64,000 bases of DNA from UBA2991 sp965262975 (lineage in GTDB: Bacteria; Chloroflexota; Dehalococcoidia; Tepidiformales; Tepidiformaceae). The stretch lies in contig OZ253575.1 of NCBI GenBank assembly GCA_965262975.1, positions 3,286,001 to 3,350,000 on the forward strand, given 5' to 3'. Every line of letters begins with the position of its first letter. The stretch's first letter is position 1. The translations under genes and the position numbers were made by a program. The notes below the pieces were generated by a model that saw only the letters and a program-made list of their open reading frames with translations, searched no databases and had not been told where the DNA came from. This document shows positions 7,934 to 15,498 of this stretch, one piece after another.

Positions 7934-9088
7934 TCAGGCTGCCGTCGGCGCGAACGGCCGGACCTGTTCGAAGTCGCCGCCGACAATCGGCGATGCCTCC
8001 ACGCCCATCCACTGCTCCAGCATGGTGCCGTAGATGCCGCGGAAGTCGATCGTGTGCTTCAGGTCCTCTCCGTTCAGCCAGTCCTTCGGCTTCACCGACG
8101 GGTATTCGGCGTAGAGCCCGCCCTGAACCCTGTCGCCGAGGATGTAGGCGCCGCCGCCGGAGCCGTGATCCGTCCCCGAGCCGTTATCGCGGATGCGCCG
8201 CCCGAACTCGGTGAACACGAGCACGGACACGTTCTCCGAGGCGTTGTGGTTGCGAAGGTCCGTCAGGAAGTCCGACAGCGCTCCGCAGAGTTCACCCAGC
8301 AGGCGGTCGTGCGCGCCCGGCTGGTGCGAGTGGTAGTCGTAGCCAGCGTGCTGCGTGTAGAAGACGCGCGTCCCCAGCCCCGCCGTGTGTACCCGCGCTA
8401 CGTCCCGCAGCGCCGACGCGATCGGGTTCGTGCCCCACTCGACCGTGGACGTGTACTGGCCCGGAACCTCCGCGAGCACGTCCGCCCCCGCGAGCACGTC
8501 GCGACCCGTGCGGCCGAGGTAGTCGCGCACGATGCCCGCGCCCACCGCCGGGGTGTACATCCGCCGGAACAGATCGAGGTTGGCCTCGCGCTCCTGCTCC
8601 TGCTCGATGCTCGTCATCAGCCCGTAGCTGTCGAGGTCGCCCACCGAGGTCACCGTCACACCGGCAGCGGCGCAGGCGCGCGGCAGACCCCGCCCGAAGC
8701 TGACGGCCGTCAGGGCGTTCTCGCTGCCGGGATCAAGCTCGCGCACCAGCTTCGCGATCCAGCCCTCCGTCGAGATCACGTCGGGCTCGCACGTGTGCCA
8801 GATGTCCATCCCGCGGAAGTGCGAGCGGCTCGAGTTCGGGTAGCCGATGCCCTGCACCACCGCCAGGTCGCCGCCGTCGTACAGCTCCTTCAGCCGCGAG
8901 GCCGCCGGGTGGAACCCCAGCGGGCTCTCCTCCGAGAGGGGCAGCACCTGGTCCTGGGGGATGCCCACGTGCGGACGGGAGTCGTAGTACGCCCCCTCCG
9001 TGTAGGGGATGAGTGTGTTCATGAAGTCGAGCCCGCCCGTGAGCTGGACGATTACCAGGACCGGATCGCTTGTGCCGTTGCTTGCCAT
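7934..9088 (-). CDS. DUF1501-family protein (sulfatase/phosphatase-like fold), no Tat signal
   Basis: 384 residues. Recognised from VIVQLTGGLDFMNTLIPY near the N-terminus, NSSRSHFRGMDIWHT (about 95), FYTQHAGYDYHSHQ and LVFTEFGRRIRDNGSGTDHGSGGGAYILGD near the C-terminus. These are the conserved blocks of DUF1501, related to alkaline phosphatase-type enzymes. Most family members start with a twin-arginine signal; this one begins directly at the domain and is probably cytoplasmic. AGGAGG lies 6 nt before the ATG. It follows DUF1800 by 10 nt, the usual partner of DUF1501. Function of the pair is not established. Confidence 0.88.
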   Translation of the reverse strand: MASNGTSDPVLVIVQLTGGLDFMNTLIPYTEGAYYDSRPHVGIPQDQVLPLSEESPLGFHPAASRLKELYDGGDLAVVQGIGYPNSSRSHFRGMDIWHTCEPDVISTEGWIAKLVRELDPGSENALTAVSFGRGLPRACAAAGVTVTSVGDLDSYGLMTSIEQEQEREANLDLFRRMYTPAVGAGIVRDYLGRTGRDVLAGADVLAEVPGQYTSTVEWGTNPIASALRDVARVHTAGLGTRVFYTQHAGYDYHSHQPGAHDRLLGELCGALSDFLTDLRNHNASENVSVLVFTEFGRRIRDNGSGTDHGSGGGAYILGDRVQGGLYAEYPSVKPKDWLNGEDLKHTIDFRGIYGTMLEQWMGVEASPIVGGDFEQVRPFAPTAA

Positions 9089-9098
9089 CGCCAGCCTC

Positions 9099-10463
9099 CT
9101 ACGCGAACTGATACTCGGGTGTGGACACCACGAGCGTGAGTAGACGCGCGACCCGTTCGTCGTGCTCGCCCGACCCCGCGCCCGCGAGCAGGGCCTCGCG
9201 CGTCTCCGCGCTCGCTTCCAGCGGACCCGCCGCCTCCAGGCAGCCGTCGACGAGCGTCTCCGCTGCCGGCGCCTCGCCGTTGGAGAGCCGCGCCGTCAGC
9301 GCCCGTGTGCCCGGCGACTCAGGGTCGCCTACCTGCTGGACCGCGAAGTTGACGCGCTCCATGAGCGTGCCCCCGTCGATCCACTCCTTGCCGGTGTGCC
9401 AGCCCTCGACGCTGGGTGGGTCCATCAGCCTCTGGCCCATCGCCCCCATGGCCGCCTGCAGCGCGCCCATGAGCGGTGTCGGGTCATCGAGCGTTCCCGA
9501 GAGCTTGAGCACGCCCGCCACGAACTCCGCCGGCGACTTCACCTTCGCGAATCGCGCCTGCTTGAAGAAGTCCGCGTTCAGCAGCGTCCGCATGACCGCG
9601 CCCAGGTCGCCCTCCCGCTCGAGGAAGACCGTCGCCAGGGTCTCGATGGCCTCGGGGTCGTTCGGCTCCTGCACGCTCCAGGCCGACACCTGCGGCTCGT
9701 CCGCCACGAAGAAGTTGTAGAGGTGCCGTGCGATGAATCGCGCCGTCGCCTCCTGCCGCACGATGATGTCGATCACGTCCTCGCCGTTGAACGGCCCGGT
9801 TTCGCCCAGGAACGTCTTCTCGCTGTCGTCGTGGTCCTCGGGGCGGTAGACGAAGCGCGCCGGATAGGCACCGTGCGGGTAGAGGGGGATGGGCTGCTCG
9901 AACGTCCAGCCCGTGAACGCCCGCCCCGCCATCTTCACGTCCGTCTCGTCGTAGGCGCCGATGCCCATCGAGAACAGCTCCAGCAGCTCGCGCCCGTAGT
10001 TCTCGTTGGGGGCGTCGCGGTGGTTCTCGCAGTTGTCGAGCCAGTTGATCATGGCGGGGTCGCGCGAGAGCGCGGTCAGGAGGTCGCGCATCTTCCCCAG
10101 CCCGTGCTCGCGGAACGACTGGATCTGCTCCGCCATGGAGAGCATGTGCTCGCCCTTGAACCAGGCCGTCGCGAAGACGTGGTGCCAGAACAGCGCCATC
10201 TTCTCCTCAAGCGGGCGCTGTGTGTTGACCATGCGGTAGACCCAGCGCCCGGCCGAGGCCACGGGCGTGTCCGGCGAGGTCATCTGTGGGAAGTAGCGGT
10301 AGAGGACGTCGTCTTCCGGCTCGGGGAAGCGCTCCGGATGGAGCAGGTCCTCCACGACCGCTTCGTAGGGGCGTTCGGCGAGCGCTTCCAGTTCGTCCCG
10401 GGTAGCGCCCACCCCCGCCCGTCGCATCAGGTGCGCCAGCAGCGCCGTCCGCTCGTCAGCCAT
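9099..10463 (-). CDS. DUF1800-family protein
   Basis: 454 residues. Typical DUF1800 features are an N-terminal HLMRRAGVGATRDELEAL, WVYRMVNTQRPLEEKMALFWHHVFATAW, NWLDNCENHRDAPNENYGRELLELFSMG and a C-terminal PPSVEGWHTGKEWIDGGTLMER region (only parts quoted as recognisable blocks). No signal peptide or membrane segment is present. It is the first gene of a minus-strand operon with DUF1501 and NHL genes, and GGGAGAAG precedes its ATG. DUF1800/DUF1501 pairs are common in Planctomycetes, Bacteroidetes and Chloroflexota, with unproven roles in envelope or polysaccharide metabolism. Confidence 0.9.
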   Translation of the reverse strand: MADERTALLAHLMRRAGVGATRDELEALAERPYEAVVEDLLHPERFPEPEDDVLYRYFPQMTSPDTPVASAGRWVYRMVNTQRPLEEKMALFWHHVFATAWFKGEHMLSMAEQIQSFREHGLGKMRDLLTALSRDPAMINWLDNCENHRDAPNENYGRELLELFSMGIGAYDETDVKMAGRAFTGWTFEQPIPLYPHGAYPARFVYRPEDHDDSEKTFLGETGPFNGEDVIDIIVRQEATARFIARHLYNFFVADEPQVSAWSVQEPNDPEAIETLATVFLEREGDLGAVMRTLLNADFFKQARFAKVKSPAEFVAGVLKLSGTLDDPTPLMGALQAAMGAMGQRLMDPPSVEGWHTGKEWIDGGTLMERVNFAVQQVGDPESPGTRALTARLSNGEAPAAETLVDGCLEAAGPLEASAETREALLAGAGSGEHDERVARLLTLVVSTPEYQFA

Positions 10464-10499
10464 GTGCTCTTCTCCCGGCCCGCGTCAGCGTGTCCTCGC

Positions 10500-10505
10500 A
10501 CTATA
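10500..10505 (-). promoter_or_regulatory. Possible -10 element of the DUF1800 operon
   Basis: On the minus strand the sequence TATAGT stands 37 nt before the DUF1800 start in an otherwise GC-rich gap. A weak -35 candidate (TGAAAA) lies 17 nt upstream. It is a pattern match only. Confidence 0.35.
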
Positions 10506-10548
10506 CTCAGCCCGGCAAGGCGTTTTCAGGGTGAATGCCCTCCTGGCG

Positions 10549-11220
10549 CTACAGCTCCATCTCCCGCACGTCATCCGCCAGGGTCAGGGGCGCGTCCGTG
10601 ACCGTCACCACTTCCCCCGGCGCCCAGCCGGGCGCGACCTCGCGCAGCGTCAGTCCCGCCGGCCCCACCTCCACCACCGCCAGGTCCGTCACGATCAGGT
10701 CGACGCAGCGGGGAGCCGTCAGCGGGTACGAACACTCCCGCATGATCCGCGGCACGCCATCCTTCGTCGTGTGCTCCATCGCGACGATCAGCCGTCGCGC
10801 CCCCACCGCCAGGTCCATCGCCCCACCGATGCTGCCCCCACCCCGCTCCGGCACCGACCAGTTCGCGAGGTCGCCCCGCTCCGAGACCTGCAGCCCGCCA
10901 AGCACGGCCACATCGATGTGCCCGCCCCGGATCATCGCGAACGAGGCCGCGCTATCGAAGAAGCTGGCGCCGGGGTTCAGCCGGATCGGCTGGCCGCCCG
11001 CGTTCACCAGTTCCGGGTCGAAAGCCTCCTCGCTGAAGCCGCCGTAGCCGAGGATACCGTTCTCCGACTGCAGCAGGATGTCCGCGTCCGGCGGTACGAA
11101 CGCCCCCACGAGCGTCGGCAGCCCCACGCCGAGGTTCACGACGCTCCCCGGCGCGAGCTCCCGCGCCACCCGTATCGCGACCAGCTCCCGCGTCAGCCGC
11201 GCCTTTCGCTCAGCGGCCAT
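10549..11220 (-). CDS. CoA-transferase subunit B (3-oxoacid CoA-transferase type)
   Basis: 223 residues, normal for the beta subunit of family I CoA-transferases. The catalytic Glu is Glu53 in the LLQSENGILGYG block, which forms the thioester with CoA. Other recognised parts are VNLGVGLPTLV near the N-terminus and GGAMDLAVGARRLIVAMEH with ECSYPLTAPRCVDLIVTDLAV towards the C-terminus. It overlaps the end of subunit A by 11 nt, so the two are co-translated into the heteromeric enzyme that moves CoA between succinyl- or acetyl-CoA and a 3-oxoacid. The acceptor acid is not identifiable from sequence. Confidence 0.9.
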   Translation of the reverse strand: MAAERKARLTRELVAIRVARELAPGSVVNLGVGLPTLVGAFVPPDADILLQSENGILGYGGFSEEAFDPELVNAGGQPIRLNPGASFFDSAASFAMIRGGHIDVAVLGGLQVSERGDLANWSVPERGGGSIGGAMDLAVGARRLIVAMEHTTKDGVPRIMRECSYPLTAPRCVDLIVTDLAVVEVGPAGLTLREVAPGWAPGEVVTVTDAPLTLADDVREMEL

Positions 11221-11905
11221 CCCAGCGCACCTCCACGGGGTCGCAGCGCACCATCCGGTCGACGTAGGCCGCGGGCGTGTGGATCGCCTCCGGCGCTAGC
11301 TCGCCCGTCTCGACGATCTCCTCGACCTCGACAATGACGAGGTCTGCCGCTGTCGCCATCAGCGGGTTGAAGTTTCTGCCTGCCAGCCGGTAAGTCAGGT
11401 TGCCGAGCCGGTCGGCGCGATGCGCCCGGATGATGGCGACATCCGCGCGCAGGGGACGCTCCAGCAGCCACTCCTCGCCCTCCCAGGACAGGATCTCCTT
11501 CCCCTCCGCCACCTGTGTCCCCACCCCGGTGCGCGTCAGGAACCCCCCGATGCCCGCTCCCCCCGCGCGGATGCGCTCCGCGAACGTGCCCTGCGGGACC
11601 AGCTCCAGCTCGATCTCGCCGCGGCGGTACTGCGCCTCGAACTTGCTCTCGCGGGCCGTCGAGGCGCGTACCGCGAAGCTCGCGATCGCCTTCGACACCT
11701 GCCGTCCCTCGCACAGGTCGTCGAGCCGGTCCCCGAAACCGATGTTGGTCGCCATCACGGTCAGGTCGCGCGTGCCCCGCCGCTTCAGCGCGAAGATGAG
11801 GTTGGTCGGCGTTCCCGCCGAGACGAACCCCCCGAACATGATGCGCGCGCCGTCGCTGATGCCCTCCAGGGCCTCGTCGGGGCTGTCGTAGATGGTTGCG
11901 GTCAT
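11210..11905 (-). CDS. CoA-transferase subunit A (3-oxoacid CoA-transferase type)
   Basis: 231 residues, matching the alpha subunit. Recognised blocks are IYDSPDEALEGISDGARIMFGGF, TNLIFALKRRGTRDLTVMATNIG, GGAGIGGFLTRTGVGTQVAEGK and LTYRLAGRNFNPLMATAADLVIVEVEE (partial motifs). It is the upstream partner of subunit B and diverges from two SDR genes across an 89-bp gap. The pairing of a CoA-transferase with dehydrogenases suggests use of hydroxy- or keto-acids, but that is inference. Confidence 0.9.
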   Translation of the reverse strand: MTATIYDSPDEALEGISDGARIMFGGFVSAGTPTNLIFALKRRGTRDLTVMATNIGFGDRLDDLCEGRQVSKAIASFAVRASTARESKFEAQYRRGEIELELVPQGTFAERIRAGGAGIGGFLTRTGVGTQVAEGKEILSWEGEEWLLERPLRADVAIIRAHRADRLGNLTYRLAGRNFNPLMATAADLVIVEVEEIVETGELAPEAIHTPAAYVDRMVRCDPVEVRWDGR

Positions 11906-11994
11906 TGCTGTCTCACGTGTGCTGAGGAGCTTCTCCCAGGGGCGTAGGCTGCGCCCACCAACGCCGCGGCGTCAAAGCGCAGAAGGAGAGAATT

Positions 11995-12801
11995 ATGGCG
12001 GGAGAGCTCGAAGGCAAGGTTTCCATCATCACCGGTGGCGGTTCGGGCATGGGCCGATCCACGGCCCTCATGTTCGCGCGCGAAGGCGCCGCCGTCGCCA
12101 TCGCCGACGTCAACGACGAGGGCGGCGAAGCGACGGCCGCCCAGATCGAGGATCTCGGCGGCCAGTCCACCTTCATCCACACCGACACCTCCAGCGAGTC
12201 GGACGTGCTCAACCTTGTCTCCGAGACAGTCGGCAAGTTCGGCCGGCTCGACTCGATGGTCACCGCCGCCGGTATCTCCTACGCCAACTACGTCGAGGGC
12301 GACGAGTCTACCGACCCCTTCGTCCACCCCGAGACCGCGACCATCCTCAACAAGCCCACGGAGCGCTGGCAGAAGGTCATCGATGTCAACCTTACGGGTG
12401 TCATGCTCTGCGCCCGAGAGGCGGCCCGCCAGATGGTCGCCGAAGGCCACGGCGGCACGATCGTCAACTTCTCCTCGATTGCCGCCTATGGCCCCTCGCC
12501 CGGCATCATGGACTACTGCGTCGCGAAGGTCGGCGTGGTCATGCTGACGCGCTGCTTCGCGGTTGAGTTCGGCCCCCACGGCATCCGCGTCAACGCCGTC
12601 GCCCCCGGCCCCATCGACACGCCCATGACGGCGTCGCTGCAGCGAACGGGCGCCCTCCAGTCGCAGGGCGGCTCCCTGCCCCTGGGGCGCATGGCCCAGC
12701 CCGAGGAGGTCGCCGAGGCCGTCCTCTTCTTCACCAGCGACCGCTCAAGCTACGTCACCGGGAAGACGCTCGGCGTCGACGGCGGCACCAACACCGTCTG
12801 A
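11995..12801 (+). CDS. Short-chain dehydrogenase/reductase (SDR), copy 1
   Basis: 268 residues. Classical SDR with the cofactor motif TGGGSGMG (about 14-21), ADVNDEGG after the second strand, catalytic Ser in NFSSIAAYG and Tyr/Lys in YCVAK, and the C-terminal GKTLGVDGG turn. AGAAGGAGAG precedes the ATG. Asp at the end of the second strand (IADVND) favours NAD(H) over NADP(H). Copy 2 begins 46 nt downstream and is highly similar, so this is a tandem duplication. Substrate unknown. Confidence 0.9.
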   Translation: MAGELEGKVSIITGGGSGMGRSTALMFAREGAAVAIADVNDEGGEATAAQIEDLGGQSTFIHTDTSSESDVLNLVSETVGKFGRLDSMVTAAGISYANYVEGDESTDPFVHPETATILNKPTERWQKVIDVNLTGVMLCAREAARQMVAEGHGGTIVNFSSIAAYGPSPGIMDYCVAKVGVVMLTRCFAVEFGPHGIRVNAVAPGPIDTPMTASLQRTGALQSQGGSLPLGRMAQPEEVAEAVLFFTSDRSSYVTGKTLGVDGGTNTV

Positions 12802-12847
12802 GGGCGTGACCCCGCGCCGCAGCGCCAGAACATCGGAGGAGAGATTC

Positions 12848-13657
12848 ATGGCAGGAGAGCTCGAAGGCAGGGTTTCCATTGTTACCGGCGGCGGGTCCGG
12901 CATGGGCCGGGCGACCTCTCTGCTGCTCGCCCGTGAGGGCGCGGCCGTCGCCATCGCCGACGTCAACGACGAGGGCGGCGAGGCGACGGCCGCCCAGATC
13001 GAGGACCTGGGCGGAGAATCCCTCTTCGTCCACACCGATACCTCCAGCGAGCAGGACGTCGTCAATGCCGTGGCCGAAACGGCCGGCAGGTTCGGCAAGC
13101 TCGACTCGATCGTCACGGCCGCCGGCATCTCGTACGCCAAATACCTCGAGGGCGACGATGACACCGACCCCTTCCTCCACCCAGTGGAGGCAGGGTCCAG
13201 CCTCAACAGACCCACGGAGTTCTGGCGGAAAGTCATCGACGTCAACCTCACGGGAGTCATGCTCTGTGCGCGCGAGGCAGCCCGCCAAATGGTCAAGGAG
13301 GGGCACGGCGGCACGATCGTCAACTTCGCCTCGACCGCCGCCTACAACCCCTCGCCCATCATGACGGACTACTGCGTCTCCAAGGCCGGCGTGGTCATGC
13401 TGACGCGCTGCTTCGCGGTGGAGTTCGGCCCCCACGGCATCCGCGTCAACGCCGTCGCCCCCGGCCCCATCGAGACGCCCATGCTGGCGCGGGTGCACCG
13501 GGCTCGCGGCGGTCCTGAGGCCTGGAGCGCCCTGCCCCTTGGGCGCACGGCCCAGCCCGAGGAGGTTGCCGAGCTCGTCCTCTTCTTCACCAGCGACCGC
13601 TCAAGCTACGTCACCGGCAAGACGCTCGGCGTCGACGGCGGCACCAACACGGTCTAG
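12848..13657 (+). CDS. Short-chain dehydrogenase/reductase (SDR), copy 2
   Basis: 269 residues from the ATG at 12848, chosen because GGAGGAGAG precedes it and the N-terminus then matches copy 1 (MAGELEGRVSIVTGGGSG). An upstream in-frame ATG would add 14 unrelated residues. It keeps the SDR motifs TGGGSGMG, NFASTAAY, YCVSK and GVDGG. Compared with copy 1 it differs mostly around the substrate loop (KYLEGDDDTDPFLHPVEAG and the MLARVHRARGG region), so the two copies may act on related substrates. Confidence 0.9.
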   Translation: MAGELEGRVSIVTGGGSGMGRATSLLLAREGAAVAIADVNDEGGEATAAQIEDLGGESLFVHTDTSSEQDVVNAVAETAGRFGKLDSIVTAAGISYAKYLEGDDDTDPFLHPVEAGSSLNRPTEFWRKVIDVNLTGVMLCAREAARQMVKEGHGGTIVNFASTAAYNPSPIMTDYCVSKAGVVMLTRCFAVEFGPHGIRVNAVAPGPIETPMLARVHRARGGPEAWSALPLGRTAQPEEVAELVLFFTSDRSSYVTGKTLGVDGGTNTV

Positions 13658-13671
13658 GGGAGCGACTTCGC

Positions 13672-14073
13672 CTACAGGTCGTCCAGCGGCCGCGACGAGC
13701 CCCCGGACACGATCTCGTCCAGCGCCAGCAGCGCCTCGAGCGTGTCCTGCACGCGCAGCGGCACTGCGAATTCGCGCGGGATCAGGGGCCGGTTGATCGC
13801 CGAGAAGAAGAACTCCCGCGCCCGCTTCGGAATGTCGTCCTCGTCCAGCAGATGCAGGCCATAGTTCGCCTGCCGCACGAGGCGCTCGGCCACCTGCTCG
13901 TGGCTCGGACCCGGCGGCTGCGGCGAGCCGTCATCCATCCCCAGCGCGATCGGACGCGTGCTCTCGTGGAACGGCCCCTCGCCCTCGTAGGAGATGCGCA
14001 TGTACGTGATCGCATGCCCGTCCGCGCTCTCCTCAATGGAGAGCCCACCGATGCGTTCGAACCGTCCCCGCAT
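13672..14073 (-). CDS. Conserved-looking hypothetical protein
   Basis: 133 residues; family not recognised. The sequence is soluble and mildly acidic, with an N-terminal beta-rich part (RFERIGGLSIEESADG...ITYMRISYEGEGPF) and a helical C-terminal half. GGGAGG lies about 6 nt before the ATG, which supports real translation. It ends 14 nt from the convergent SDR copy 2. No membrane segment or catalytic motif is apparent. Confidence 0.6.
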   Translation of the reverse strand: MRGRFERIGGLSIEESADGHAITYMRISYEGEGPFHESTRPIALGMDDGSPQPPGPSHEQVAERLVRQANYGLHLLDEDDIPKRAREFFFSAINRPLIPREFAVPLRVQDTLEALLALDEIVSGGSSRPLDDL

Positions 14074-14250
14074 CGCAGCCTCCCAGCCAGCCGATCGTTA
14101 CAGGTTTTGCAGGGGAAATGGCAACCCCTTCGCCACCCCGCAAGCCCACGCACGGCCCTCGCAGGCGAACATTACGGAACCTTAACGTAGGCCATGCGAT
14201 CCCCGCATGGGAGTCGTACGCTAACCGCCAGGCACGGAGGTGAGCTTGGG

Positions 14251-14670
14251 ATGAAGTGCGAATTCCTGGCGCTTGCCGATGCCGCCCAGGTCCAGGGCGA
14301 CCGAATCCTCATCCTCGGTCGGGGATTGAACTGCGTCACCACCGGCGAAGGCTTCCCCTTCGAGCACCACCTCGGCGTGGCCGCGAGCCTCGTGGTGGGC
14401 GGGATCGAGACGAACCAGCGTCACAGCTACACCTTCCGCGTGGCCCCCGAGGACTCCGCCAGCGAGCCCGTCGACGTGGCCGGGGAGTTCGAGAAGGAGC
14501 GCCCCGCGGGCATTCCCCCCGACGACGACCAGCACATGCTGCTCGCCGCCAACCTCGCGCCACGCTTCGAGAGCGCCGGCCCCTACATCGTCCAGATGCT
14601 CGTCGACGGCCAGGAGCTGGCCCGCACCAACCTCACGGTCCTCGACGCGACCCCCGTGGCCGTCTCCTAG
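14251..14670 (+). CDS. DUF6941-like small protein
   Basis: 139 residues from the ATG at 14251, preceded by GGAGG at 14236-14240. The sequence begins MKCEFLALADAAQVQGDRILILGRG and ends with a beta-rich region GPYIVQMLVDGQELARTNLTVL, which looks like the DUF6941 family, a small beta-sandwich of unknown role widespread in actinobacteria and Chloroflexota. An in-frame extension back to 14194 has no ribosome binding site. The gene lies just before tRNA-Gln. Confidence 0.7.
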   Translation: MKCEFLALADAAQVQGDRILILGRGLNCVTTGEGFPFEHHLGVAASLVVGGIETNQRHSYTFRVAPEDSASEPVDVAGEFEKERPAGIPPDDDQHMLLAANLAPRFESAGPYIVQMLVDGQELARTNLTVLDATPVAVS

Positions 14671-14731
14671 CCTGCCCCTGTCCCCCCTCTGGAGCACCCG
14701 CGCCCCGTCGTGCTAGGCTCAGTTCGGACGT

Positions 14732-14805
14732 TGGGGACTCGTCTAATGGTAGGACAGCAGATTCTGGATCTGTATGTGGGGGTTCGACTCCTCCGTCCCC
14801 AGCCA
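14732..14805 (+). tRNA. tRNA-Gln (anticodon CTG)
   Basis: A full cloverleaf can be drawn. The acceptor stem TGGGGAC pairs with GTCCCCA, the D arm is GTC...GAC with loop TAATGGTAG, the anticodon stem GCAGA/TCTGT carries the loop TTCTGGA with anticodon CTG, and the T arm GGGGG/CCTCC has the TTCGACT loop. CCA is encoded at 14803-14805. The anticodon reads CAG (Gln). Its aminoacylation would use the GatCAB amidotransferase if GlnRS is absent; gatB is encoded at 23.9 kb. Confidence 0.93.
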
Positions 14806-15498
14806 CCCCCTCCGTACTCACAACCGGGTTTGGCAAGCCGATCTCCCCCACATGCCCCGCCGGGTGCTCCTGGGGGTGGGGTCTAACGCACGGATCCTTG
14901 TTCTGCCTACAACGAGACTGACAAGCGGAAAGTTCGCAATACAGTACACGTAGGCCCACCAAACTGGACAAAATCAAGAACCTTCGTGTTGAGGTTCACC
15001 CTGGCGCTGCAATAGGTACTCCGGCGGGAGCCGCGCCCTGCTCGGTCCGGCCCCCGCCAAGCATCTTTTCCCTGCCCCCATCAGCCCGCCCGCGCTGATT
15101 ATTCACCCTCTTGCCAGGTTGACATGGCCGCTATCCGGCCTCCGCTGACCGTGAGTGGCGCTTCACAAGCCAGTCTGCGGCACCCTCCCGCCTCCTTCGG
15201 TATCCGGCCCCGCTGCTTCCTGGCGGCGGCTGCCCCTCTGCCAGCAGGTACGGCAGCAGTAACTATCTATAATAGAAGTCGGTCTTCAACCAATGAATTT
15301 TGGACATGTTCGCTTGGCGTTCGATAAGCGACTGCCTGAACTAGAGACAGCAGACGACCCGGCCCCGACTGCAACAGCGACTTGGCAGCGGCGTATGCGC
15401 TTCCGCGGGCTGAAGTTTGACTCGGACACTTCCGCCGCAGCGGCAGTATTCGCCACCGTGAGGTCCGGCGCCGCCCGTCGCAACCAGGAGATATGACA
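14806..15498. other. Gene-poor stretch after tRNA-Gln
   Basis: About 690 bp without a convincing gene. Short open frames exist but lack ribosome binding sites and family resemblance. Base composition is lower in GC than the surroundings, especially 15260-15440. It contains the first copy of a 17-bp motif (14929-14945) that recurs twice beyond the Cache lipoprotein, and an isolated TATAAT at 15268-15273 with no good -35. The region may be the leader of the lipoprotein gene or the remnant of an inserted element next to the tRNA. Confidence 0.6.
14929..14945 (+). repeat. 17-bp dispersed motif, copy 1
   Basis: AAAGTTCGCAATACAGT. The same motif with one or two changes occurs in the same orientation at 17349-17365 and 17524-17540, one side and the other of the Cache lipoprotein gene. 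Sequence after each copy is also partly similar (a C/T-rich stretch then GGCCC or GCCC). Confidence 0.6.

Noticed and set aside
9162..10601. Long plus-strand open frame under DUF1800
   Set aside because: The translation is Arg/His-rich and featureless, and the minus-strand frame matches DUF1800.
15268..15273. TATAAT as promoter of the Cache lipoprotein
   Set aside because: Perfect -10 string but no -35 at 16-18 bp upstream and it is 226 bp from the start.
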